64,000 bases of DNA, taken from NCBI RefSeq assembly GCF_902502825.2, contig NZ_LR723674.1:1-64000 (forward strand). The letters run 5' to 3'. Origin of the DNA: Pseudorhizobium flavum (GTDB lineage Bacteria > Pseudomonadota > Alphaproteobacteria > Rhizobiales > Rhizobiaceae). Both the position numbers and the translations under genes were made by a program. The notes below the pieces were generated by a model that did no database searches, had not been told where the DNA came from, and saw only the letters and a list, made by a program, of their open reading frames with translations. The stretch's first letter is position 1. Every line of letters begins with the position of its first letter. Shown in pieces: positions 42,242 through 50,807 of this stretch.

Positions 42242-42394
42242 TCTGTAACCCTCTTGTGCTCCTGTACCACCGTTTTTGGGAGCTGGATCCAACCGGTCTG
42301 TTATGTTTCGCAAGAAGGCGGCGTCGTTCCTCATGGGGACACAACCCGGATCCTCCTATGCACACTTCTGCCGCACCCTTTTGCCAATGCCTGG

Positions 42395-43771
42395 CTAAGC
42401 CCGTTCTAAATTGGACAAGCCCCGCGTTAGCCTTAGGAAGCTTAGGTTCAGCCCTGTAGTTTGATAAGCGATACGATACAGAGCTGCTGCTGTCAGAACA
42501 TGTGTAACCGCTGTCACAGCAACGGCACCCATGACGCCCAAGTCAGGTGTGAGGATGAGAATTCCAATGATCCGGACCGTTGCTGACACAGCGATTGTCG
42601 CAAGATAGCTTCCCTCGAAGCCCATGAGCATGAGAATTGATCCCGTGGGACGGGCCATCGCGAGAGCCGCTGTCGCGATGCAAAGAACAAGAAGCTCTGG
42701 ATAAAAGGAAATGTATGTCTCATTGATCATGAGGAGAATAAAGTAGCCAACCAGAGCAACAGCTAGAAGTCCGATGACTACAAAGGCCAACGTAATCTTA
42801 GCTACAATGTCCAGATGCCCCTCCAATTTCTCAGGGTGCGTATCGTGATACAGCCGCGAAAAATGCTGGGTCGTGAAAAGGTTGATAGCATCCGCAGCCG
42901 CTGCAAATAAATTGGCGATGCGCGCAATTACAAAATAAGCGCCAGCAATGGTAGGACTGACCAATAGGCCCAGGACTAAGACGTCAGCATATTGATTCAC
43001 GGCCTCAACCGAGCTGGCCCCGAACAGTCTGGCCGACCGTTTAAGCCATTCCCTGGTCTCGATACGAGGCGTGGTCTTTTTCCACTCTGACAGGCGCTGT
43101 CGTATGACGGATCGGGCGATAATTAGATGCGTGAGTAGTGCACAGAAAGTACCAGCGGCGAGAAAGCTGAAAATGCCGATGAGGGACGGCTGCCAATGCC
43201 ATGCCAGGGAAGCGGCTAAGTAAAGGACAGCAGGCGCTATTTGTAGGACATTTCCCACACCATCCCCCGCCGTTACTCCAACGGCCGTCCTCACAAAGTG
43301 GCTGGTTACCTGCAGCCCTGAGGCTAAGATAACGAACGTCGTAACTAAAATAGCTTCTCGAGTGCCGTATGCTGCACTTGCCCAGGGCAGGAAGAGGATG
43401 CCAACCGCACAGCTTGCCGTGAGCACGAGAAGTCCGCTAAAATGTAAAGCTCCCTTCGCACCAGCAGTATCATGGGCGCTTCTGAACTCATTCCAAGCTC
43501 TTATGACGAAGAGTTCTTGTCCGGCAGTGCCAATGATTAACAGCAATCCGCCAGCAGAGAAAAGCACCGAATAATGGCCAAAATCGGTGCTTCCTAATCC
43601 GCGTGCTGCAAGTGCAACCAGCGTAAAGTTCAGCACCATAATGACAGACTTGATTGCAATCACGTTCGCTACGCTTCGTAGCTGAGGCCTATGCAACAGA
43701 TCCCTCAGACGCCACCGCATAAACGTGGAGCAATGGCCCTCTTTACGAGGTGCTGATATATGTCCGGGCAT
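42395..43771 (-). CDS. Wzx-type polysaccharide flippase
   Basis: A 458-residue membrane protein with about twelve to fourteen spans. SVANVIAIKSVIMVLNFTLV, then ARGLGSTDFGHYSVLFSAGG near the N-terminus is the RfbX/MATE-like signature of lipid-linked oligosaccharide flippases. The rest is hydrophobic with short loops (RSARLFGASSVEAVNQYADVL). It moves the undecaprenyl-linked repeat across the inner membrane so the Wzy-like protein can polymerise it. The first about 25 residues are polar, and a later start is possible. Confidence 0.88.
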   Translation of the reverse strand: MPGHISAPRKEGHCSTFMRWRLRDLLHRPQLRSVANVIAIKSVIMVLNFTLVALAARGLGSTDFGHYSVLFSAGGLLLIIGTAGQELFVIRAWNEFRSAHDTAGAKGALHFSGLLVLTASCAVGILFLPWASAAYGTREAILVTTFVILASGLQVTSHFVRTAVGVTAGDGVGNVLQIAPAVLYLAASLAWHWQPSLIGIFSFLAAGTFCALLTHLIIARSVIRQRLSEWKKTTPRIETREWLKRSARLFGASSVEAVNQYADVLVLGLLVSPTIAGAYFVIARIANLFAAAADAINLFTTQHFSRLYHDTHPEKLEGHLDIVAKITLAFVVIGLLAVALVGYFILLMINETYISFYPELLVLCIATAALAMARPTGSILMLMGFEGSYLATIAVSATVRIIGILILTPDLGVMGAVAVTAVTHVLTAAALYRIAYQTTGLNLSFLRLTRGLSNLERA

Positions 43772-44454
43772 CGGCCTCCTCTTATGTAAAGTTGATCTTA
43801 TCCTGAAATAGCAGCTATTTCTCTCGTGGGATGTTACTCCATTGCACTGGACACAACACTAAAGCACGGATTTTTATTGAGAATATGCTTAACGTGCTGG
43901 GACAGTGGGTGGAGTTCCATAACCTATATTAGGCAACTTCCGGTTGTAAGGGGGTACATTCTATTTCCAAGTGCGACATGCCAAAAATTTCAATGGCTTC
44001 GTTTTTGGAGATTTTAGCTTCTCCACCCTCCATGCTTGGCTGAATAATTCACCTGGTTAGCGAGGACCAATCCGATAGCAGGGTCGCTGACCTCCCTTGC
44101 TGACGCCGTCGTCCCAATTTTAACGGATCGGCGACCCATCCACGTAATGATCATCGGGTGTCGCTTTTCAACGGCGCTACAGTAGAGACCCGCCGGCGAC
44201 CCCATTTCCGGGGGGTCTTTGCTATCTAGGAACCGGGGACTGCACCAATAAGCTCGCCGGAATGCAGCGGCGCTATTCAAACCGGATATAATCCATGCTG
44301 TTCTCCGCGCTCAGGAGGGCTGGAGCAGGCGTCGCGGGGCCAAAGTGATCTCCTGTTTTTTTGGATAATCAGCCCCGCGCAAGCCTTGCGGAGCAATGAG
44401 AGACTGCTAATTTACCGCCGCTGTTGGCGTGGCTCGGATCATGAGGATCAGGCA
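43772..44454. other. About 680-bp region without a convincing gene
   Basis: Contains dispersed palindromic element copy B at about 44106-44226. Two short frames (43826-44017 plus, 44014-44280 minus) lack coding character or lie across the element and are not called. Confidence 0.5.
44106..44226 (-). repeat. Dispersed palindromic element, copy B
   Basis: On the minus strand it reads agaccccccggaaatggggt, then cgccggcgggtctct, closely matching copy A at 15491, and continues through actgtagcgccgttga to gatccgttaaaatt near 44112. The plus-strand hairpin at 44198-44217 (gacccc / ggggtc) followed by ttt resembles a terminator but is part of the element. Confidence 0.55.
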
Positions 44455-44610
44455 ATGCAGTATGATTGGTCAGGTGTGAGAACACGCCGGATTGCACGGG
44501 CAAAGATGGCGGCCTGCGTTATCATCACGATGGTCGCCGTTTCGGCTCCGATCCTTGCCCTGAAGGAGGGATCTCTGAGTGTTCCCTGGCTCATGTCGGC
44601 TCGAGGATGA
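44455..44610 (+). CDS. Possible small membrane protein (51 aa)
   Basis: Begins MQYDWSGVRTRRIARAKMAA, a basic stretch, then CVIITMVAVSAPILAL, one membrane span or uncleaved signal anchor, and a short tail. A GAGG sequence lies about 10 bases before the ATG. The pattern (basic N-terminus, one span) is typical of small inner-membrane proteins. There is no family match or operon context. Confidence 0.4.
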   Translation: MQYDWSGVRTRRIARAKMAACVIITMVAVSAPILALKEGSLSVPWLMSARG

Positions 44611-44907
44611 CGGAAAGGATACGGATGCTCCGATGCACCGTTCTCCTGTGTAAGCTCGCCCATCTCAACGTGCAGTGTTTGACATCGATGGTTAGACTCC
44701 GCGGCTCCGCCTTCGCTTCTTCACCGAAACGCCCGTCGCCCTCTTAAGGAGCTGTTCCTTCCACTGTTTGATCTGGTTGGGTTCGTCACGCTGGTACTTT
44801 GCCGCTTATCACCGCTTTTCCCCACGCATAGATCCGGAACTCCATTCCTGAGGGATTAAAGGTTGCGGACCAAGGCATGGTAAATAGCTCAGCCGGAGCC
44901 GGGCTGA

Positions 44908-45210
44908 TCAGCTGTTCTGTGGAAGTTGTTGGGCTGTCCGAGTGTCATGTTCGAATACTGCGATGGCTTTGTCGATGGTGGCGATGGCTTCATCATTCGT
45001 GAACGACGACGAGCCAATATGAGCCGCCGCGGCCGATCGAATTGCCTGAAAATAGGAATAAAGTTCCTTCTCTTTAACGTCGTCGGGCGCCCCGTGTAAC
45101 ATTCGGCGGATAAGGCACTGGATGGCTCGCTCGCTTATGAGCTGGCGAGCCAGGAGCTCAGTGTATGCCTTGCCCAAGGCGTCCAATGCTTTCTCATTGA
45201 TATCGTTCAA
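44908..45210 (-). CDS. Small helical hypothetical protein
   Basis: A 100-residue protein, MNDINEKALDALGKAYTELL onward, almost fully helical by composition, with DEAIATIDKAIAVFEHD near the C-terminus. No family was recognised and no signal peptide is present. Coding bias looks real because Ala, Ile and charged residues alternate with helical period. It stands alone between intergenic stretches. Confidence 0.6.
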   Translation of the reverse strand: MNDINEKALDALGKAYTELLARQLISERAIQCLIRRMLHGAPDDVKEKELYSYFQAIRSAAAAHIGSSSFTNDEAIATIDKAIAVFEHDTRTAQQLPQNS

Positions 45211-45413
45211 TGGCGATCATTCCCTTCTGTAGGCGCAAGGTCTCGCCTGCCGCGGCCCTTGCCTCGGCAGGCTACAACATGCTCCCCACAGAAAACAGTA
45301 CCTGCCAACAGTGTGCCGACACACCCCCTTCCCCGTCCGCTCTCTAACCTGTTCTCTTTGGACACGCGTGCACCCGGCCAAGAGGCAGGCACTATCGTGG
45401 CGCGCCGCGGCGT

Positions 45414-45923
45414 TCAGTCGAGGCGTCTCCAGACCACCTCAACACGGCCCTCACCGATTGTCGTCATCGGGTTGGTATAACGCCAGGTGTCGCCTTCCAC
45501 CGTCGATTCCCGCCGCTGCTTCTCGCCTTCCCAGTTGGGGAAGGTGCTCACCTCAACGTTGAAGGTGACCGTCTTGGCCTCTTCATCGACGTCGTAGGTG
45601 CCGTACAGCGCGTTCGAGCCCTTTCCGATTGCAGAGTATTCCTCTGCCGTGCCCTGCATGCGGTTGTTACCTGCATAGAGCGGCAGGCTGGAGCAGGTGA
45701 TGAAGTTCACGAACCGGCCGTTCGGATCCATGATCTGGATGCCGCGCGGGTTTTCGCCGAAAAGCTCCACCTTCTTGTCCGGCTGATGCACGGTGAGCGA
45801 GACCAGCGACCAAGTCCCGACCACCTGTTCTCGTAGTGTCTTGCCATCGCCCGCCTGGGCAGCCTGACTTGCGGCGATCAGAGCCATCGCCGATGCGGCG
45901 AATACGGTGCTTCTGCGTTCCAT
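45414..45923 (-). CDS. Secreted lipocalin-like protein
   Basis: A 169-residue protein with a clear signal peptide (MERRSTVFAASAMALIAASQ, cleavage likely after AQA). Mature TLREQVVGTWSLVSLTVHQP opens with the G-x-W lipocalin motif, and NPRGIQIMDPNGRFVNFIT is typical of the Lipocalin_5 family; RVEVVWRR closes the barrel. It is probably periplasmic and binds a small molecule of unknown type. It is divergent from the CadC-like regulator with about 130 bases between the starts, so that regulator may control it. Confidence 0.82.
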   Translation of the reverse strand: MERRSTVFAASAMALIAASQAAQAGDGKTLREQVVGTWSLVSLTVHQPDKKVELFGENPRGIQIMDPNGRFVNFITCSSLPLYAGNNRMQGTAEEYSAIGKGSNALYGTYDVDEEAKTVTFNVEVSTFPNWEGEKQRRESTVEGDTWRYTNPMTTIGEGRVEVVWRRLD

Positions 45924-46020
45924 CGGTTGTTCCTCCTATGACGTACCGAATGCATCGTCAGCCTGCGCCCGGCCTGGCCCGGTGGCATGTATCCGCGCTG
46001 CAATTTCGCTTCAACACGGC

Positions 46021-46026
46021 TATAAT
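46021..46026 (+). promoter_or_regulatory. Putative -10 element upstream of the regulator gene
   Basis: A perfect TATAAT stands 29 bases before the ATG at 46055. A weak -35 (ctgcaa) is 17 bases upstream. Confidence 0.4.
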
Positions 46027-46054
46027 TTCGGCCGCAAACGATCACGGAGGCGCA

Positions 46055-47710
46055 ATGACCACGCCGAAACGCTACCGCTTCGGGTCATTCGTTCTGGATC
46101 TGGAGCGAATGGCGCTCATCGATGACGGCACTCAGATCGAACTTCGGCCCAAGGCGTTCGACACTCTACGGGTGCTGGTCGAACGCGCTGGGTGCCTCGT
46201 CACCAAAGACGAACTGGTCGCGGCGGTCTGGCCAGACGTGATCGTTAACGACGACGCGCTCGCGCAGTGCGTCCGCGACGTCCGCAAAGCCCTGCGTGAT
46301 ACAGAGCAGCGCATCATCGAAACCGTGCCGCGGCGCGGGTATCTTTTTGCCGCCAAGATCGAAGACGGATCGGGAAGTTCTGACCCGCAAAGTGCCCCTA
46401 TCACGACCGGCGATCATCGCCGCCTGACTTTCGTGGCAGCCCTTACAGCGGTCGTCGCGCTGCTCGTCACGCTAGGTTGGTACGGGTTCGCCCGCAAAGC
46501 AGAGACCACCATTGCTCAAGACCGCCGGCCGTCGATCGCAGTGCTGCCATTTCGCGCCAGCACGGAGAGCGACGCGGATGCCTGGCTTGGCGAAGGGGTT
46601 GCCGACGATATCATCATGGCTCTGTCGCGCTTCCGTGACATCGCCGTCATCTCCCGCAATTCGAGCTTCCGGTTCAACGACGGCGAGGACCTCGCAACCA
46701 TCCGCGATCGGGTGAAGGCCGACTTCCTGCTCCAAGGCAGCCTGCGGCGAACGGGCGACAAACTGCGCCTGGCAGTGCAATTGGTCGATCTTGAAACCGG
46801 GGTGAATCGGTGGGCCGAAAGATTCGACCGCCCGTGGAGCCACGTGTTTGACATCCAGGAAGCGGTCGCGAGGGACGTCGCGGCACAACTGGCAACGCAG
46901 GCTCGCGACGCCGCCGTGGTGCGATCGCAGGGAATGCCGCCTGCGGTGCTGGATGCATACGATCTCGTCCTGCGCGGCCGCAAAGCATATCTGAGCTTCA
47001 GCCGCCCTGGCGCGTTGGAAGGCCTTGACCTGGTGCGCCGCGCAGTTGCTGTTGATCCCAGCTACGCGGTTGCCTGGGAGTTGCTTGCACAGCTCCTGAT
47101 CCAGTTCTTTATCCAGCCATATGACGAGCGTCAGGGAGATCCTGTCGTGATGGCGGAAGCCAGGGCGGCGCTCACAAAGGCCGTCCAGCTCGATCCTTAC
47201 TACTCCACGGCACGCGCAGGGCTGGGAGCTATCATCGCTCGCGAGGGCGATTTCGACACAAGCCTCAAGGAACTGCGCGAGGCTCTCCGGCTCAATCCCA
47301 ACGACGCCTCGACGCTGAAGGTCCATGCCGACATACTGTCGCGTGCCGGCCACCACGAGGAGTCTCTGACAACGTGGAACGAGGTGGCGCGGCTAGATCC
47401 CGTCGGGACACCTCTGGACGCGGCGCTCAAGTCGCGCGCGGAGTTCTTCATGGGATACAACGAAGCCGCCCTCGCCTCCGCGCGAAGATGCGCAGCGCTG
47501 GCACCGAGGCTACAGCCATGTCTGCTCTACCTGACTATTGCCGCGTCGGCGGCGGGGCAGCCGGAAGAGGCAAAGGCCGCAGCACAGCGCCTCTTGGAGC
47601 TCAATCCGGACATCTCGATCGCACGGCACTTCGCCATCATTCCATTTCGCAATCCAACGGACGTCGAGAAGATGGCATCCTACCTACGCGCTGCCGGCCT
47701 GCCAGAGTAG
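46055..47710 (+). CDS. CadC/ToxR-like winged-helix regulator with TPR-rich C-terminus
   Basis: A 551-residue protein. The N-terminal 100 residues (YRFGSFVLDLERMALIDDGT, PKAFDTLRVLVERAGCLVTK, DVRKALRDTEQRIIETVPRR, then GYLF) form an OmpR-type DNA-binding domain. A single span lies near 128-145 (FVAALTAVVALLVTLGWYGF), then a region with SIAVLPFRASTESDADAWLG, as in adenylate-cyclase-associated TPR proteins, and TPR-like repeats to the end (KAVQLDPYYSTARAGLGAII). It is membrane-anchored and senses periplasmic or envelope state, acting on DNA directly. ATG 46055 has GGAGG 4 bases upstream. The divergent lipocalin gene is a likely target. Confidence 0.85.
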   Translation: MTTPKRYRFGSFVLDLERMALIDDGTQIELRPKAFDTLRVLVERAGCLVTKDELVAAVWPDVIVNDDALAQCVRDVRKALRDTEQRIIETVPRRGYLFAAKIEDGSGSSDPQSAPITTGDHRRLTFVAALTAVVALLVTLGWYGFARKAETTIAQDRRPSIAVLPFRASTESDADAWLGEGVADDIIMALSRFRDIAVISRNSSFRFNDGEDLATIRDRVKADFLLQGSLRRTGDKLRLAVQLVDLETGVNRWAERFDRPWSHVFDIQEAVARDVAAQLATQARDAAVVRSQGMPPAVLDAYDLVLRGRKAYLSFSRPGALEGLDLVRRAVAVDPSYAVAWELLAQLLIQFFIQPYDERQGDPVVMAEARAALTKAVQLDPYYSTARAGLGAIIAREGDFDTSLKELREALRLNPNDASTLKVHADILSRAGHHEESLTTWNEVARLDPVGTPLDAALKSRAEFFMGYNEAALASARRCAALAPRLQPCLLYLTIAASAAGQPEEAKAAAQRLLELNPDISIARHFAIIPFRNPTDVEKMASYLRAAGLPE

Positions 47711-48326
47711 CCCGTGCCAGTATATGCATCTCGCGCAGGTGGTACTGCGCCGGGTGCGCAAAGAAGCGCGGCTATGATCGGTCTTGCTCCGTAGCGGGTA
47801 CCGGATGCCTGCCAATGTTCCATTGAGGTCCGCCCGCTCATACTTTAGAATCACCCGGTGACCGGTGAGATAAGCTAGGCCCATTTCGTCCAATTCGGAT
47901 CGATTGCTATCCATGATGAAGACATCCATCGATCACGTGCCACTACGCAAGCAGCGGGAGCTTGAGAAGGTCCTGGAGATCCTGCATGAGGAGTTCGAGG
48001 ATGCGCTGAAGGAAGGCACAGCCGAGTTCAAGAAGCGCGGCCGCATCCTGAAGATCATCCTGTTTGGCTCCTATGCCAAGGGTGGGTGGGTCGACGAGCC
48101 CTTCACGATGAAGGGCTACCGGTCCGACTTCGATCTTCTCATCATCGTCAACAACCGCAAGCTCTGCGACTTCGCGGAATACTGGCACAAGGCCGCAGAC
48201 CGGCTGAACCGGGACAAGTCAATCGAGACGCCGGTCAGCTTCATCGTGCACTCACGCCGCGAAGTGAATACCTACCTCAAGGAAGGTCAGTACTTCTTCT
48301 CCGACATCCGCAAGGAAGGCATTGTT

Positions 48327-48335
48327 CTCTATGAG
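48327..48335. repeat. IS target duplication (left), 9 bp
   Basis: ctctatgag; repeated at 49851-49859. Confidence 0.85.
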
Positions 48336-48409
48336 TGTCCGTCGTCGAATGATTTGAAACTTTTTGGGCGTGGGAAGATTGGAGTTTCCGGCTCGGTTTT
48401 CGGGTTGAT

Positions 48410-49390
48410 TTAAGCCGCTTTGGCCTGGTGGTTCAAGCGGCGTTGTCTGATGGTGTCGCGTTTGATCCTTTCGCGTTCGAGGAGGATTGTTTGGCCGCGC
48501 CCGAAGTAGACGTCGGCCGGGGTGAGATTTTCGAGGCTCTCGTGGTATCGGCGATGATTGTAATGCTCCACGAAGGCCGCGATCTGCGCTTCGAGGTCTT
48601 CCTGGAAGAAGTAGTTTTCCAGCAGAATGCGGCTCTTCAACGTCTGGTGCCAGCGCTCGATCTTGCCCTGCGTTTGGGGGTGGCCGGGAGCCCCGTGAAC
48701 CTGATCGATCTTGTATTTGTCCAGCCATTCGCCGAGATCTGAGGCGACGTAACACGGGCCGTTATCCGACAGCAGGCGCGGCCGGTGTTCGACCTTGACC
48801 TTGTCGCAGCCTGAGGCGGCCAGCGCCAGGTCGAGCGTGTCGGTGACATCCTCGACCTTCATGCTGGTGCACAGCTTCCAGGCGATGATGTAGCGGGAAT
48901 AATCGTCGAGGATGGTCGACAGATAGAACCATCCCCAGCCGATGACCTTCAAGTAGGTGAAGTCAGTTTGCCACATCTCGTTCGGGCGCGTGGTCTTGTC
49001 CTTGAATTCGTCATTGGCCTTGATGACGATATAGGCTGGCGAGGTGATTAGGTCATGGGCCTTGAGCAGGCGGTAGACCGAAGCCTCTGAGACGAAATAG
49101 CTTTCCATGTCGGTGAACTTCACCGCCAGCTCGCGTGGCGACAGATCGGCATGATCGAGCGCGAGTGTGATGATGCGATCCCTGATATCGTCGGGGATAC
49201 GGTTCCACACCCGTGACGGCGCGGATGTCCGGTCTTCCAGCCCCTCAACACCGTGGGTCTGGAAGCGATCATACCAGCGATAGAAGGTTGGTCTTGGAAT
49301 GCCGAGCTTGTCGAGGGTTTGCCTGGCTGGCAGATGAGACCCCTCGACAAGCCGGATGATCTCGAGTTTTTCGGTGGCGGGATATCTCAT
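48410..49390 (-). CDS. IS3-type transposase, orfB (rve integrase)
   Basis: A 326-residue DDE transposase. Helix-turn-helix segments come first (LEIIRLVEGSHLPARQTLDK, IPRPTFYRWYDRF), then the integrase core: MWQTDFTYLKVIGWG and YLSTILDDYSRYIIA (first Asp and its neighbour), LLSDNGPCYVAS (second Asp) and PQTQGKIERWHQTLK (Glu). The ATG overlaps the orfA stop by four bases (ATGA), so it is made by coupled translation and not by frameshifting as in classical IS3. Confidence 0.93.
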   Translation of the reverse strand: MRYPATEKLEIIRLVEGSHLPARQTLDKLGIPRPTFYRWYDRFQTHGVEGLEDRTSAPSRVWNRIPDDIRDRIITLALDHADLSPRELAVKFTDMESYFVSEASVYRLLKAHDLITSPAYIVIKANDEFKDKTTRPNEMWQTDFTYLKVIGWGWFYLSTILDDYSRYIIAWKLCTSMKVEDVTDTLDLALAASGCDKVKVEHRPRLLSDNGPCYVASDLGEWLDKYKIDQVHGAPGHPQTQGKIERWHQTLKSRILLENYFFQEDLEAQIAAFVEHYNHRRYHESLENLTPADVYFGRGQTILLERERIKRDTIRQRRLNHQAKAA

Positions 49391-49761
49391 TCTTCGTCGC
49401 CCCCATCCGCGATCATGCTTTTTTTAAGCAGGCGGTTTTCCAGGGTGAGGTCGGCCAGCGCCTCTTTCAGGTCGCGGCTTTCACGGCGTAGCGCCTTGAC
49501 CTCATCGCTGGTGGCCGAGCGGGCAGTGTCACCGGCTAGCCGCTTCTTGCCCGCTTCGAGGAATTCCTTCGACCAGCTATAATACAGGCTCTCGGCGATC
49601 CCTTCGCGGCGGCAGATCGCGGCAATGCTGTCTTCACCGCGAAGGCCTTCCAGCACGATGCGGATTTTCTCCTCCGACGAATGGTGCTTGCGCGTGGCGC
49701 GACGGATATCCTTGATCGTCTTCTCGGCCGACGATGTCTGCGGCCCGGTTTTCTGTCTCAT
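49387..49761 (-). CDS. IS3-type transposase, orfA
   Basis: A 124-residue orfA with an HTH of the transposase-8 family: KHHSSEEKIRIVLEGLRGED, SIAAICRREGIAESLYYSWS, then a leucine-zipper-like tail (RESRDLKEALADLTLENRLL). The ATG at 49761 has AGGA about 8 bases upstream; an earlier start would add 17 residues. Confidence 0.9.
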   Translation of the reverse strand: MRQKTGPQTSSAEKTIKDIRRATRKHHSSEEKIRIVLEGLRGEDSIAAICRREGIAESLYYSWSKEFLEAGKKRLAGDTARSATSDEVKALRRESRDLKEALADLTLENRLLKKSMIADGGDEE

Positions 49762-49850
49762 CTTCGCTTCCTTTGAATGAGCTACGATGAGCCGAAAATC
49801 CTCTCTTCTCAATTAAACCAGTTCTGTCTCATAGGCGTTGATGGCGGACA

Positions 49851-49859
49851 CTCTATGAG
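49851..49859. repeat. IS target duplication (right), 9 bp
   Basis: ctctatgag, identical to 48327-48335. Confidence 0.85.
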
Positions 49860-50499
49860 CTCGATGATGAGCCGCTGGCGGAGCCGGAAGTGGTGGATAA
49901 CCGAGATAGGACGCGGCTTGCGAGCGACCATTTCCATAGCCGCTTCGCTGCGTCTGTCGGGTTTCTGGATACATCACGCTACTCTACCACCCGCGGACGC
50001 CTGACCGAGGCGGCGTTCCTTCTCCACCAATCCTTGGAGCAATCATATTCCTGCGTCTTGCTGACGTTGATGAACTATGCTCCACCATCTCACAACATCA
50101 AGTTCCTTCGCTCTCTCGCCGAGGAACAGGACAGGCGTCTGGCAGAGGCGTTCCCACGTGACCAGCATCGCGAACGGGCTTGGTTTAACACGCTGAATGA
50201 AGCCTATGTGAAGGCACGGTATTCGAAGCACTTCGAGATCAGCGAGGAAGCGCTAACCTGGCTTGGCGAGCGCACCGCTTTGCTTCATCAACTGGTGAAA
50301 GATGTTTGCGAAGAGCATCTGGCTCGGCTGGAGAAGAGGGCAGCCTGACACGAAGTGACCTACAGACACCACTTCGGAAACTTTTGCGCTATCCCGACTT
50401 GCCGGTCCGACTGGGCCGGCGCCGCCTCTCTCGGCTGTGGGTTGGTGGAGCTGCGGCTCCTCTAGGCTTCAGTAGTCGGGGAGACGGGGGCGATGTCGC

Positions 50500-50709
50500 T
50501 CAATCGATGTCTTCAGTCGGCGGCTGAGAGGAATAGTCCTCAACCTCATCTTTTGGGCGAGCCTTGTTGAGGTGCTCGACATACTGTCGAGCCCGCTCGT
50601 GGGTAATACCATACATGATGCGGTTCTCGCTGGACGGCGGCAGATTAGTGTCGAAGACCGTCCAGGTTCCGTTTTCTTCCTGCCGCATTGTGTAACGATC
50701 GTCTGGCAT
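50500..50709 (-). CDS. Small hypothetical protein (69 aa)
   Basis: Starts MPDDRYTMRQEENGTWTVFD and ends in an acidic tail (EVEDYSSQPPTEDID). The ATG at 50709 has GGAG about 9 bases upstream. The N-terminal half resembles a short single-domain beta strand pair followed by a helix (ERARQYVEHLNKARP), a common plasmid/phage-type fold. No family recognised. Confidence 0.6.
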   Translation of the reverse strand: MPDDRYTMRQEENGTWTVFDTNLPPSSENRIMYGITHERARQYVEHLNKARPKDEVEDYSSQPPTEDID

Positions 50710-50807
50710 AAACTCTTTCTCCGGGCATGGAAGAATGCGATGTGGCCAAGCTTGTTCCCGCAGGTCCACAGCGCTGGTCGGCCAGCACTGGTCTCGTCGG
50801 TGCGGGA

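Larger units (their letters stand above)
48336..49850 (-). mobile_element. IS3-type insertion sequence, 1515 bp
   Basis: Two overlapping minus-strand genes, orfA and orfB, lie between imperfect inverted ends beginning TGTCCG (10 of the first 13 bases agree: TGTCCGTCGTCGA at the left, TGTCCGCCATCAA at the right, read inwards). The flanking duplication is 9 bases (ctctatgag), longer than the 3-5 usual for IS3 elements. The element sits inside the nucleotidyltransferase-HEPN gene. Both genes are full length, so it may be active. Confidence 0.88.
47913..50348 (+). pseudogene. Nucleotidyltransferase-HEPN fusion gene split by an IS3-type element
   Basis: The 5' part (47913-48335) encodes a MNT-type nucleotidyltransferase: IILFGSYAKGGWVDEP (G-S motif) and RSDFDLLIIV (D-x-D). 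After IVLYE it is cut by the IS at 48336-49850. The 3' part (49851-50348) continues in frame as LYELDDEPLAEPEVVDNRDR to a HEPN domain with EAAFLLHQSLEQSYSCVLLT, a conserved HEPN helix, ending RLEKRAA. Removing the IS and one copy of the 9-base repeat restores one frame. The NTase-HEPN pair is a toxin-antitoxin-like module. A shortened HEPN piece could still be expressed from a start at 49890. Confidence 0.85.

Noticed and set aside
44198..44217. Hairpin with short T run as a stand-alone terminator
   Set aside because: It is part of dispersed element copy B and no plus-strand gene ends just before it.
44014..44280. 88-codon minus-strand frame
   Set aside because: Lies across the dispersed palindromic element; its counterpart in copy A is in a different frame, so coding is unlikely.
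46472..47356. 294-codon minus-strand frame
   Set aside because: Antisense to the CadC-like regulator; no domain seen, Cys/His/Arg-rich composition typical of a shadow frame.
47913..50348. Intact nucleotidyltransferase/HEPN toxin-antitoxin pair of two genes
   Set aside because: The two parts join in one frame once the IS is removed, so this is one interrupted gene.
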